A stretch of 64,000 nt of DNA from Rhynchosporium graminicola (Eukaryota; Ascomycota; Leotiomycetes; Helotiales; Ploettnerulaceae), in contig FJUW01000029.1 in NCBI GenBank assembly GCA_900074885.1, positions 124,001-188,000 on the forward strand. Direction: 5' to 3'. The position numbers were made by a program, and so were the translations under genes. The notes beneath the pieces are model-generated. The model saw only the letters and a program-made list of their open reading frames with translations. It ran no database searches and had not been told where the DNA came from. Below are positions 23,678 through 35,294 of the stretch, in pieces; the first letter of the stretch is position 1; each line of letters opens with the position of its first letter.

Positions 23678-26600
23678 GGTGAGTATCTGGCATCTGCCGT
23701 GAGGAGAGAAGAGTGACACTAGGAAAGGGACAGGCAGGGAAGGGAGGGGATTCGCTGTGTAGATTGTGAGGAAAAGTGCATCGCATGTTGGAGGTAATTT
23801 GCCATTGAGGGGAGCTGTACGTCAGAACTTGTATTTTGCTTTGAAATCTGCAGTAGCTTGAGATGTATGGAGGTTGGCACTGCATTCCAAGGCTTTACAA
23901 AAGGATTGAGGATGAAGATTTATATGGTCGCAATAGTGGCTATCTCGATTTGATTTGCAAGCTGGCTGTAAATCCAATAGGAAGGTAGTACAATAACACA
24001 AGTTCTTCTCGCTTGATCTCACTTCTGATTGATTTGTTAGGTACGGCACATTAATAAATCAAAGCTCTACCCTGCTTTTCCAATTTATGCCTTATTATGA
24101 TTGACTTGATGCCATGAAGTATCAGAAGTAATGAAGTTCTTTCGGGTCGCTTGGCTCCATCTTAAATCTCCGTTGACTGAAACAGTGACGTAGAACGCAG
24201 ACAGGAGCATATATGTTAATGTCCTCCCGACTCAAAGCCATCGCATTTGTATCTATCGGATTCGCTCCTTAGCTTGCGCTCACTGCAGTTTATACAGGGC
24301 TGTCTTCATGGGTGGGTGAGAGGTCTAGCAAGGGTGGAAAGAAATTGGGCAGGAGGATGAATAGAGAGGAAAGCATTTTGATGATGAGAATAGGGGAAGA
24401 GGGTATCTTTTATTCATTTATAGTTACAAATAACGAGTGTTGATTACTCCTCATGACGTGCACGCTTCACACGCGCTAATCTTCAGCCCTGGAGTAATGC
24501 AGTCCTTCTCAATCATAGTAATTTACAAAATTCAATATCATCCAGCATATCTAGTAACTCTAGACACGAACAAAAATAAAGTAGGTTCCGTCAAACAAGA
24601 TACGAATTCGCAAGAAAGACTATCCAGCCTAGCCTTAAGTGATTCTCAGGGCGGTCGCTGGCTTTAGGCTACGTAGGTATAGGTCTGTCTAAATATACAA
24701 TTGTTTCTTGTATAAACATTCTTGTAATGCAGAAGGTCGATAGACTTCTTGCTAAATCCACTCGATGTTATAGCTCAAAAAACGATCCGGAGTAGAGAAG
24801 GGTGAGAATGACAAAAGTCTAAAGCTTGATAGCAATGCAATATCAATCAAAACCCTCTAATAGCAAAATCACCCGATGTGAGAAACAGGTCCCCCCCTCC
24901 TACCATCTTATCATACAAAAGATGATATTCCGATCTAGGTATAACTACCTCCTGGAATTTGCAGAAAAGAGGCTTAGAGAATCGTCAATCCAAATCTCTA
25001 TCATCTATCAATCCTTACGTCTATCTGACTAATTTGCTCCTTGTCTTTGAATATCATAGGGACTTAGGATCTGCGAAATATAGATATAGTTATACATCTT
25101 TAGCGGAAGTCTAGCCAGTCTAGTGTGCGACAATAAGAGGGAAGAAGGGGATCGAGAAATGAAAATCTAGATATATTGATTCACTTGTGAAATTTCAGGT
25201 CACAAACGTTAAATAGGATTGTATCATTGATGAAGATCGCAAGTGATGAATAGAAGTCTTCTTTTCCTACTTGCTATGATGGTTGGAAGCAATAGAGGTT
25301 GGTTGAGGTTAAGCAACCGTTCTTTGTTACGAGGAAGTAGCAAAGGATATATCGTCTCTTATATCCTTTTAGAGTGACTAACCTAGCTGTAGATCAAAAT
25401 CGAAATAGCGATATAGAGACAAATACATGAACCTAAGCACCTCCGACGAATAACGCAGTTTACAACGAGGAAGATCAAACTTTCCAGCCTGCTCACAGCC
25501 GCTTATATGTATCGCAAATAATAGTGGCACAATCATTTCTATATGGGAAGTTTTCTACAAGGGGTTTTCGAATTACTAGCTATATTTATCCTTCATATCG
25601 TTAAACTGGATTATATCAGTGAAGAAGTATAACGTTTGAGAAGAGCTAGGAGATGAGGATGCCATCCAAATATAATGACAACACCCCGACTGATGATTGA
25701 TGACACTAGTGACTGCAAGATCTCAATAAAAATAGCATTTGTATTTCGTAGATCCTTTCATCACTCACCTTCTCATAAACTCAGCACAAAGACGATAAAT
25801 AAGCTACACGCCCATCACTCGTGGCATAAAATTAAAGACCAAAGTGATACGGATTGAATAACGATAGCAGCGATCTGCGTTGCTGTCTTCTGCAATATCC
25901 TTTATACTTCTCAAAAGCGGGTCCTGCGATCGATTGATCTACCAAATTAATTTTTTTTATCTTAGCAAGTAGTCAGAAGAAGGCGAGTAGTGGAGGAAGA
26001 GTGAGAGTGATTTTTATCTTATCAAATTATCTGGGAAGGGTATTGGTATAATTATGATACGTCATGAGAGTAAATTCGTGAGATATGCTAAATACGACTT
26101 AATCAAAAGGATTGAAGCTTATAAGTGCGTGTAATGCCTAAGCTCAAGAAGCGGAGTACCTTTCTTTTCGAAGGAGATGGATCTGTGAATAAGTCACTTG
26201 ACCAACTTCACTGACTGTAAATGAAGCAGAGCCTGAGGCGATTTATCCATTCCCTAGCATGAGAAACTTGAGTCTCAAATCGATAATATTTATATCAAAC
26301 ATGACTAATCGTACGAAAACCCAGTTCCAGAACTTCTAGAAAGATATAAAAACCCAGCCCACTCGTCACCCATCCCAGTTCCGTATCGCTTCATCAAGCC
26401 AGACAACCAATACCATCCTACTGCAGCAGCAAGATAAAAAGCATCTTCATGCATCAAGAGATCCATCATAGCACCGTACATGACGTAAAAAAGGTAACAG
26501 AATACCCACCCAACATGACTGACACCTTGGTCTAGATAAGAACGTTCGAGAAATCTTGAAAAGGGAAAAGAAAAAAATTGTACATGACAACAAGCCCTAC

Positions 26601-27203
26601 TTAGATTGACAACAATGTCATCCATCACCTTAACCCGCAAGACTTCATTCACTATCTAAAACATACATACCTAGAAAAGAGAAATACTGATCATTCCGCA
26701 TTCGAGAGTTCCATAAATGTCGCAGGGAATAAGATGAGTGGGTACGTGGAATCTCATATACTGTGAACCTGAAAGGGAAGGGTGCAGCTATAGTAGCGAG
26801 TAGTGTATTTGCAGACTCCATGGCTAGGAGGGCCAGGATCCCTATTGCTTGTAGGGTATGTGTCGGAATTGGGATTGTGGTTGTGGTTATTTTCCTTCAT
26901 ATTGGATTGGATAATGGCTATTTACCTCGATTCTCTGATGCACCGGGAGAGAATGAGCTGTGAGAACTTGGAATGATAGGTTTGGTTTACTTTATAAGAA
27001 AAAAGAAGCACGATTAGGAGCAAGTAAGCAATGTTGGTTTCGAAAGTTCGTATGTTCCTCATTCGAATTGAATACTAGAATATAGAGAGTAGAGAGGAGG
27101 CAATGGGAATTTAATGCATGCAATAATTCTAGCTCATACACTATCCAAGAATACCGCGATGCTCGTACCAAATCGACACAATTCATTCATTTTCATACTT
27201 CGT
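23678..27203. other. Long gene-poor interval, about 3.5 kb
   Basis: No frame with a recognisable domain. The best candidate is a 115-codon minus-strand frame at 26305-26652 with hydrophobic stretches (GWVFCYLFYVMYGAMMDLL). It lacks family similarity I can name and a clear exon partner. Composition is mildly A/T-rich but not RIP-like. The interval may hold long UTRs or noncoding transcripts. Confidence 0.4.
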
Positions 27204-28524
27204 TTACAACTTCGCAACCATCTTCTCGCCCTTGTGGATCCATGCAACAGCATCACCAACTAATTCGTCAACAACAGCCTTGGCACTCTTCTTCTCGTTC
27301 ACAACAGCGGCGGCCTTGCCCATTAGGAAGGGGCGGGCGTTATCCATAGTCTGCAAGTACATCAGTATAAAGATCATACAATCAATGGGAAAATACATAC
27401 CTCATCATCAATATCATCACCCAAAGTCTCGAAATCGTGCTCAACTGGGATGACACCCTTGCCGGTAAGCTCCTTGATCTCCGCAGCGCGGTTGACCTCC
27501 CAGTTGTTAATGTATGCATTATTCCGTACCCGCAATGGGCGTCCAGTGAAAATGATTGTGCGGATGTTATCGTCATGGCCAGCAGTTCGGACAGCTTCCT
27601 GGTGAGCCTTAGGAGCACCAGCCTCATCAGTCAAGATGAACCTGGTACCGACCCAAACGGCACTGGCACCGAGCATAAGCGCAGCAGCAACAGTCTGGCC
27701 GTTGTAGATACCACCAGCAGCAACGACTTGTACGGGTTCGCCGGTCATAGGCGACTTCTTGCCCTTGCAGAGCTCGACAACGGCTGGGATGAGCACGGTT
27801 GTGGGGACGTCTCCAGTGTGTCCTCCTCCCTCTCCTCCTTGTGCGCAGATGAGGTCAACGCCGAGCTCGAGGCACTTCTTGACGTGCTTGGGGTGTCCGA
27901 TCATGTTCATGTAGAGGATACCAGCTTTGTGGAGTCTGTCGACGACATGTTGGGGTGGGACACCGACGGCTGAAACGAAGAGTTTGGCGCCGCTGTCGAT
28001 GATGATGTCGACGAGCTCGTCGAGCTTTCCTTTGGTGTAATCGTAGCTGTTTAGGAGATGCAATCAGCTTGCTGTCTCTTTCCTTTCGGATACGAAGGAT
28101 AGTAATCAAGTCTTGTGCCTCGGGGATTCAAGCAAGCAAGATTGATCTGCTAGGTTTATGCTTATGATTGCTTACTTTGTCTTACGGGCTGATCCTCCGA
28201 CTTGTGGAAGAAGCAAATCGACACCGAATGGAGCATTTTTGTCATCGAGGAAAGACTTGAGTTCTGCGATCTGCTCGCGAAGCATATCTGGTGTGTATCC
28301 TACGCCTCCAATAACACCGAGACCACCGGCGTTTGTGACGGCCGCTGCGAGCTTGGGACCAGCTGCAACGTTCATACCAGCCAGCATGACTGGATGAGGA
28401 ATCTTGAGGAGGTCAGTGACCGTTGTGCGGAGTTGTTCTGTGAGTGGATTGTCAGTTTGTGATGCATTGGTGGGTGTTTAGCATGTGATTGTTTTGGCTG
28501 CTTGTACGTACGTTTGGATGCCAT
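27204..28524 (-). CDS. Nitronate monooxygenase (2-nitropropane dioxygenase family)
   Basis: Minus-strand exons 28524-28512, 28437-28176, 28046-27401 and 27350-27204 sum to 356 codons (355 aa). The family uses FMN and oxygen to oxidise alkyl nitronates such as propionate 3-nitronate to carbonyl products and nitrite or nitrate. Evidence: a TIM-barrel start (HPVMLAGMNVAAGPKLAAAV, GGLGVIGGVGY), the loop CAQGGEGGGHTGDVPTT carrying the conserved His, and the phosphate-binding VVAAGGIYNGQTVAAALMLG and SAVWVGTRF. The start is a 13-nt first exon (MASK) with a GTACGT donor. The protein ends in AKL, a canonical type-1 peroxisomal targeting tripeptide; peroxisomal location is inferred from that. It is divergent from the folate gene, with about 660 bp between starts. 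Confidence 0.93.
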
Positions 28525-29181
28525 CTTGACGGCTATGAGGTTATACAGATGTGTGTGTGATAGAGGGAATACGATCAATGATGGAGAAGAGATATATTCG
28601 TGGTAAGAAGAATTGTTGATGGAGTTAAGAGTGAGAAGTGGACTTTATGAATGAGAAGAGAAAAGAAAAGACCAAGACTCTCGGAAGCTCGAAAGCGGGC
28701 TTGATGCTCGAATCTGGGGAAATGCCTCGGCTCAGCTTGGCTTGATCGGAGTCGGCGCACCCGGCCAGATCAGGTGAGTTGAGAGTGGGGTTGCTGACAT
28801 AATGCAGAACCGCTTCCACTTCCATTGGCAATGGCAATGGCAATGGAAACGGCAATGGAAACGCCGAACAGCATGTGCATCCCTTCCGTTTGTGAGGCTG
28901 TACGGTAGGTCTTTTGAAGTAATTGAGTTTCTTCTTTCTTGCACATGTGAAGACGATCGCGCCGCTCACTACATCCTGCTTTCCTAATTCGTCCTCTACG
29001 AAATAAGGTTGCTACCGAGGAAGCTTATTAAGCAGACCACGTGACTGCATGTGAACGCGAAGCTAAGTGGATCTGTATGGCGCTTGACTCGCTTGAACAG
29101 TTTCAGCCTCGTGGTTCTCATGTTCATGTCCACCTCGTCCTTGTCCTAGTCCTTGAAAGGCATAGCCATGCTAGCCGCATT
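28525..29181. promoter_or_regulatory. Shared divergent promoter region
   Basis: About 660 bases between the ATGs of the nitronate monooxygenase and the folate gene, which should hold both promoters. It contains a short GGCAAT/GGAAAC hexamer repeat (28827-28862) and cacgtg-type words near 29040. An in-frame ATG at 29077 could extend the folate enzyme. Confidence 0.5.
28827..28862 (+). repeat. Hexameric GGCAAT/GGAAAC tandem repeat
   Basis: Six consecutive hexamers of the form GG(C/A)AA(T/C) in the divergent promoter. A perfect core of three ggcaat units is followed by ggaaac, ggcaat, ggaaac. Confidence 0.7.
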
Positions 29182-30985
29182 ATGCGATCGATGAGGGCAT
29201 TCCGAGCCTTGGGTAGTCTTGGGGCCAGAGCTTTTACAAGCAAAACTTTTGTGCCGAAATCAGCGTTCAATATTCCGAGATCCGCCATCTCATCATCTAC
29301 AAAAAAAGGGCAAAGTCTGAGCACTGATGCCGTGAAAACAACATTATGGACGCCTCACAGTCTCAAAGTCTCCGCCTCTTCGAATGAGATTTCTGACACA
29401 TCGAGCACACTTAAGTCTGTGAAGACACCACAGAAACACTTAGCATATATTGCTCTTGGCAGCAATCTTGGAAATCGAATAGAATGGATTGAGAAAGCTT
29501 GTAATCTGATGGAGGAGAGAGGATTAAATATAAAGAGGACAAGTGGTTTGTGGGAAACTGAGCCGATGTACGTCAAAGATCAGGACCAGTTCTTGAATGG
29601 TGTAGCGGAGGTGAGTTGTTCCACGAGAGCACATGTGGTGGAGATTCTCAGGACTCTAAGACTTTCACTTCAATGTTTTACACTCACATGAAAAATCGGG
29701 CATTGCTAATCTATGACAGGTAGAAACCTCTTTGGAGCCAATTGCACTTCTTGATGCTCTGCAATCCATTGAGAACTTCTTGGGCCGTGTGAAAGTGGTG
29801 GACAAAGGTCCAAGGAACATCGACCTTGACATTCTACTCTACGATGATCAACTTGTGGGCCATCCTCGACTCACAATTCCTCATATCTTGATGCGTGAAC
29901 GAGAATTTGTTCTTAGGCCTCTAGCTGAGTATGTCTTTCACTCACACCCCGGAAACTGAACTGACGTATATAGGTTGATCCCTGGCAAAGCCTTAGATTC
30001 CAAAAATCCATGGAAGGTCACGCAAGACTACTTGAATGATCTCCCGCCCACAGACTCCCCTATGACCACAGTAACACCTCTCTGTCCCAACATGGAGCCT
30101 CTCCGCGGTCTTGATTCTCAGCGCAAAACACGCATAATGGCCATCTTCAACGCTACTAACGATTCATTTTCCAACGATCTAAAACAAGGGGCATCCGATG
30201 AGCCCACCACACAATACGATATCATAGAACAAGCCATCAAGACCTTCTGGAGCCAGTTCATGGATGTCAAACCGTATACACTTTGGACGAATGCCATAAT
30301 CGATATCGGCGGCCAAAGCACAGCTCCGAAGGCGCCCGAAGTATCACCCAGCGAAGAAAAGGCTCGTGTCCTGCAAGCGATACAGAGTATACCATCGCGA
30401 ATGAACCGCAATATTAGTGTTGACACGTACCGTGCTTCTGTTGCCGAAGCTGCTGTCAACGCGGGTGCAACGATCATCAACGATGTTAGTGCTGGAACCA
30501 TGGATCCTGCAATGCTACCCACCATGGCCAAATTGGGAGTGACAGTCATCCTGATGCACATGCGCGGAACACCTCAGACAATGTCATCCCTCACCTATTA
30601 TCCAAACGGCCTCATCCCCACTATCGCCTCCGAACTCCTAGAAAGAGTTGCCGCCGCCGAAGCAGCCGGTATTCGACGCTGGCGAATCATCCTCGATCCT
30701 GGAATTGGGTTCGCAAAATCCGCTTCTCAGAATCTTGAGATCCTGCGCCGATTCGAGGAGTTGAGAGATTGGCCTGGTTTGAGAGGCTTGCCGTGGCTGC
30801 TGGGCAGTAGTCGGAAGGGTTTTATAGGTAAGATTACAGGTGTTGAGAAACCGAGTGAGAGGGTCTGGGGAACGGCGGCGACGGTTGTGGCTGCAGTTCA
30901 GGGAGGGGCAGACATTGTGCGGGTGCATGATGTTGGAGAGATGGGTCAGGTCGCGAGCATGGCGGATGCTATTTGGAGGAGCTGA
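29182..30985 (+). CDS. Bifunctional folate enzyme HPPK-DHPS, probably mitochondrial
   Basis: Exons 29182-29610, 29720-29928 and 29974-30985 sum to 550 codons (549 aa). It should pyrophosphorylate 6-hydroxymethyl-dihydropterin and condense the product with p-aminobenzoate to dihydropteroate. HPPK spans about residues 87-215: AYIALGSNLGNR, GLWETEPMYVKDQDQFLNGV, GPRNIDLDILLYDD, LTIPHILMREREFVLRPLAE. DHPS spans about 255-545: MAIFNATNDSFSND, IIDIGGQSTAPKAPEVS, ISVDTYRASVAEAAVNAGA, INDVSAG, VILMHMRGTPQTM, ILDPGIGFAKS, LLGSSRKGFIGKI, RVHDV. The first 40 residues (MRSMRAFRALGSLGARAFTS) look like a mitochondrial presequence and decided the start; ATG 29077 is an alternative. Yeast Fol1 also carries an N-terminal aldolase (FolB) domain; none is present here. 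Intron 2 is 45 nt. Confidence 0.92.
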
Positions 30986-31789
30986 GCGTGTGATTGAGAA
31001 GGTATATCTATATTTACATATATATCTGACAAGAAGAAATACCTTGAAGTTGGTGAGTGTTTGTCCACTTACTCAGAAGTCCCCAGTTCGTCCACTTTCA
31101 AGAACTTGTCGCAAACCTACTCAGGCGCAAGTCTGCGACCACACACACTTGGTTCTTCTTCAGTACTACCCCTCATCTTTAGTTCTGCCTCCCTCTCTTT
31201 TTCCACTCATAACCTTATTTCCATCCCGCGCCTGAATTATCAACTCCCATCCCCTTCAACTCTTACATCAAACGCGCAAGTGCAAAATCCAGTAATAGAT
31301 TTTCACAGTGTGCGCGCCCCGACGCCTATTCTGTACCTGCTACCTCCCTCCAATAACCTCTTCTCCGATCTTCCGTCAGCCAATCCTCAATCCTTTCCAT
31401 CCAAATACACTCTCCATTGAATTCCCAACATGACGAATGTTATACTCAAATCGACTTTCCAAAGCGATCCGCATCCTCCAGCTCGTAAAGAAGGGATGCG
31501 AGACTTGAAAGAGACGATCGACAGCGCAGATAACTCAGAGAGTCTCGAAGGTTATGAGGATAGGATATAGAAACTGGATCTGGTCGTCTCATCAGCACGT
31601 AACAATGCAAGCTGTGGGATCTAACGGCCCGGGGAGGGAAAAGAAGACCTGTGCAGTGTGCTGATGGGTCGATTTCTCTTGCATATTTTATCTATATGGC
31701 AAGATACCAAGCCGGAATTGACGGAATTGGTCGAGTGAGTAGGCTCGCTAGCAGAACCGGCTTCCATTTTCCTGGCTCCTATAGAAAAG
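30986..31789. other. Intergenic between the folate gene and the NLR relic
   Basis: About 800 bases. Overlapping frames at 30840-31420 (+) continue from or beside the folate gene 3' end and have no domain. A short start-like sequence near 31430 (atgacgaatgttatactc) leads into only a few dozen codons. Confidence 0.35.
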
Positions 31790-33780
31790 TGCTAGACTAT
31801 CCATAGTCGTAAGGGTATCAAGGTGCTCCAAGCCGAGGACCTGCTTCCTGAGCTATAGAGCAGCTCAGCCGCCTCGTGCTTGCCATGGCTCTCGTAAAGA
31901 TTTGCGAGATTATTCATACTTCTAAGAGTACTAGGGTGCTTTAAGCCTCGTACTTTCTTCGTTCACTGTAGCGCCTCTTTATAGCGCGTCTCAGCTGCAT
32001 CGTACTTGCCGGCGCTTGTAGAGAGATGCGAGGTTATTCATACTTATAAGTTTGTCAGGATGCTCTAAGCCGAGGACCTCCTTCCTAAGCTTCAACGTCT
32101 CTTCGCAAAGCAGCTCAGCTATCTTGTACTTGCCCTGGCTCTTATACAGAGATGCGAGGTTACTCATACTCCCAAGAGTATCAGGGTGCTTTGCGCCAAG
32201 GCCCTTCTTCCAAGATTCCATCACTTGTACAAGTAAGACCTCAGCCTCTCTTCGCTGTCCATCGCTATTAAGACAATTTCCGACATTCCAAGCTAATTGG
32301 ACCCTTTTCTCACTCTCCTGGTCAATCTATAGAGATTTTAGAGCAGATTGCGCATGGGCCAGAAATCTCCTCCAGTCGCTTCTGTTTTGAGGTTCGTTAT
32401 CTGGGAATACGTCATCTAGTCAGTCGATTTATTACCCTTTCGGACCACTGTATAAGTAGCCCTTCTTTCTGGAGCCAGTTTCGCGTTGCAAGATGTACTA
32501 GGCGATGAACATCAATCGATGCGTTGTCCTGGCGTTGAGATATAAAAGAGTAGGCATACAAAGTTCCAATTGCGTCTGTTCCTTGTATTTGGGATAAGCC
32601 AGGTGGAAGGAGTGAGAGCGGTATATTCACTGGGTGTACGCAGGCTATGGGTGATAGATATTCAGCTGCCAGCGGATCGCGTTTTTGGATCTGCTCAAAT
32701 TAGACAAGCCATGTTATAGCGACTGGATTCTTTGCATCTCGACATCTTTGCTCGTCTTCAAAATCCTTACTCAGGAGTTCAATATGCTTATCGGCACGAT
32801 GAAGTATATTGACTATCGAAACTTGATTTTAATCTCATAGATAACATTCACAACATTATAAATGTAATAATTCAATGTCACATAAGCTTTTAATGACTTT
32901 ACTGCAAGTTATATTCTGAGATGACGGATTTCTAACCAGCTTGCAAAATCGCTTCGCCGGGGACGAATTTCCTTAGCCTCGTACTCGGGTGTGCACGGTA
33001 TAAAAGCCATACCAAGTCTCGTATTCAAAGCCCTAAGAGCGCAGATATCCTTGTTGTTGTTTGAGACTCTGTTACTAATACGCTGCTCTGGACTGGCTAT
33101 TCGATTGAATAAGCTGTTCATAGTGATAGGAGTTTATTTGCTCAGAAGAGCCATGCACTTTGATCTTCAGCCCTTCCTATCGCGTGTCGCTCTGACTTAT
33201 CTATACTCCCAATCACATTGAACACTTCCTCAGCACTGGATGCACAGTCTTCACCTATTGTATATACTGCGCCACTGCTAAGTCGGCAGGCAAGATCCGC
33301 TACTAAAAAGCAAGAGAAGCTTTCAGTCTGCATTTTATTTTGGCCAAGGCATATTGCGGGATGAGTGCATATATGCTGAGTTGCCTATACTTGTTTGTTA
33401 AGAGACTTTGAATAGTTTCAATCAAGCTAACTGACTTCAACCTCGATCACTGAGAGATTCATTAGCTAGATGAGCCTCGGTCGATGGCATGCTCAGTTCT
33501 TCTACCTTGCGGGTCTGGTATGGGTTCTCGATGCTCAGATCTTGGTTCCTTTGGCTTTTTGAGTGGCAGAGCACGGCTGCTGTCTGGTTTCAAAGAGTTG
33601 GTCACTCTGGAACCGAGGCGTCTTCTGATTCCACTGCTTATGTACTGCACTAAGAAGCTCTCTACCTCGTATAATCTAGGATCTGCTAACTGGATTAACG
33701 CGGTTGTGATTACTGTGATTCCTTCTTTGTGCTTTGGATCGCTGCGCGCTAAATCTTCAAGTTGACGCCTTAATCGAAGA
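31790..33780 (-). pseudogene. Relic of an NB-ARC/TPR (NLR-like, STAND) gene
   Basis: Read on the minus strand from 33780 down, pieces of a STAND protein follow in the expected order but are separated by stops and frame changes. They are an N-terminal helical segment (DLARSDPKHKEGITVITTAL, LADPRLYEVESFLVQY); a degenerate middle part (32640-33330); FEQIQKRDPLAAEYLSPIAC; and NIPLSLLPPGLS, DAIGTLYAYSFIS, HRLVHLATRNWLQKEG (the region after the NB-ARC). Kinesin-light-chain-type TPRs come last (GAKHPDTLGSMSNLASLYKS, LRKEVLGLEHPDKLISMNNL) and continue degenerate to about 31840. These families act as fungal self/non-self or cell-death sensors. This copy cannot make a full protein. It borders a mariner relic. 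Confidence 0.72.
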
Positions 33781-33934
33781 ATACTACAGTACTGTGTTTA
33801 GGTGGTCGTCGGCTACGTCAGTTAGTTCAATAACTCATAGCTTCGATAAAACATTAGTATACGGCATCCTCGTACATCGAAGTACTTGAAGCTCAGGTAG
33901 CTCCCGACTTCGAAATGCTCAGTGACCCGGGTAT

Positions 33935-34261
33935 AGATTCATGCAGTATAACGCACCTATTCATACTACCCACCGGTTTTGAAATTGGTTCATCGAGCAT
34001 GAAATCATGATTCTCGATTGGCCGCTTTACTCGACTAACTTAAATGCGATCGAGCATACCTGGTAATTACTGAAAAGCCTGCTCGAAGAACACTACCCTT
34101 ACCTTTCTGGAAAGGCCGAATAGGATATCTAAGATACGTAAGAAGCTCTGAGGGAGTGCTAGGAATTAAACCAGAAGGAGACTTCTGATACCCTACTAGC
34201 TAGTATGCCGTCCGTAATCGCTGCTTGCATCGCAGAAGGAGGGTGGTACACGAAGAATTAG
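33935..34261 (+). mobile_element. Relic of a Tc1/mariner-type transposase (DDE C-terminal part)
   Basis: One plus-strand frame gives NAPIHTTHRF, NWFIEHEIMILDWPLYSTNL and NAIEHTW, then LLKSLLEEHYPYLSGKAE, ALRECWELNQKE and ASMPSVIAACIAAEGGWYTKN. It is broken by several TGA/TAA/TAG codons, mostly where Arg, Gln or Trp would be expected. The DWPLYSTNLNAIEHTW block corresponds to the DWP.YSPDLNPIE.W block of mariner transposases around the second catalytic Asp. Only the C-terminal half survives, and no terminal inverted repeats were identified. C-to-T decay is consistent with RIP. Confidence 0.75.
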
Positions 34262-35294
34262 ATTAGTTTCTAAAAATTCCGCAAGGTACATTTTATTCAA
34301 AAGGCGATTCTGAATCACCTGACTGTAACTTCGCACGAATCGTACCTATACTGACTACATCAATCGAATATCTAAATGTGGCTCTTTGGATGAGGGAAAT
34401 CTCGATCATGATGCTGTTCGTAGACTTCTGACCTAGCTCGAGCATAGTACTGGATACTCTTCATGCTTTAGTTCCGTCGGTAAATCAACTCCCGAAGGAT
34501 CTTTCTTACAGTAGGCATTTACGATCATCTTAAACTTCTGGCTTATATCCACAGATTAACCCGCGGCTTAAGAATCTACTCTCAGGGATTGACCCGCTGC
34601 TTGGCCTGTTCGGTGAAGCTCGTCGATGATCTCTGCAAGAAGGGTTTGATCAAGATCATTCTTTGGATCCTCGCAGTGGCAAATACGGTTCTGGCTTTTC
34701 GGACTCATGCAAGATTCTGCTGCTTGTGTGCTGTTTGCGTGGTGTTTGGTGTAGCTCCTGTCCAAATCTGGGTGATACTATCACACGGGCTCTCGATGAG
34801 GTTCACTGCGCTTGTTAATTTAATTTGAGGGTTTTGGGGAGTTTTCCAGTACTGTTCTCCGTATATGAAAGAAATGTTTCATCGTGGTGATCTCCATTTA
34901 TCAGAGGACACCTCTTAGTATTGAAGATTGTGGTCATTAAGCCAGTTCAGGCGCTCTGATCCAGAAGAAGTGCTTTCTAGGCCGTATGTAATTGGAATCT
35001 GAGAGCGGGTAAGTGCTCAGCAAGGTGTATTCACATTTGCAGCTAAAGCCGATAAAAGTCCAGGGAAGCGAAGAGAGGACGACTGGGATGATACCAGACA
35101 TAGCCACATAAAATATCATGATTAAATTCCGTAGGACAGAAATGGCGTGATGGCCAGATTAGACGACTACTGATTCCACGAAAAACAACAACAGCATCCA
35201 GCTTCACAACCTCCAACATGCGCTCTAGACGACTCTCACGTTGGCAATTTTCCTTCCCCAAAGTCCGCCGCCGTCTCTCATTGACGTCCGCATC
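34262..35294. other. Gene-poor spacer
   Basis: About 1 kb downstream of the mariner relic. Frames at 34568-34828 and 34937-35261 are short and without domains. It probably contains the terminator of the minus-strand LRR gene's neighbourhood and transposon debris. Confidence 0.3.

Noticed and set aside
26305..26652. 115-codon hydrophobic minus-strand ORF
   Set aside because: Has membrane-like segments, but no family, no clear promoter or exon partner. Left as an uncertain ORF within the gene-poor interval.
27437..27973. 178-codon plus-strand ORF opposite the nitronate monooxygenase
   Set aside because: Antisense shadow of a well-supported exon.
30118..30561. 147-codon minus-strand ORF inside the folate gene
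   Set aside because: Antisense shadow of the DHPS exon.
21723..31000. Possible biosynthetic gene cluster (MFS, flavoenzyme, folate enzyme)
   Set aside because: No backbone synthase (PKS, NRPS, terpene cyclase), genes separated by kilobases and with housekeeping roles.
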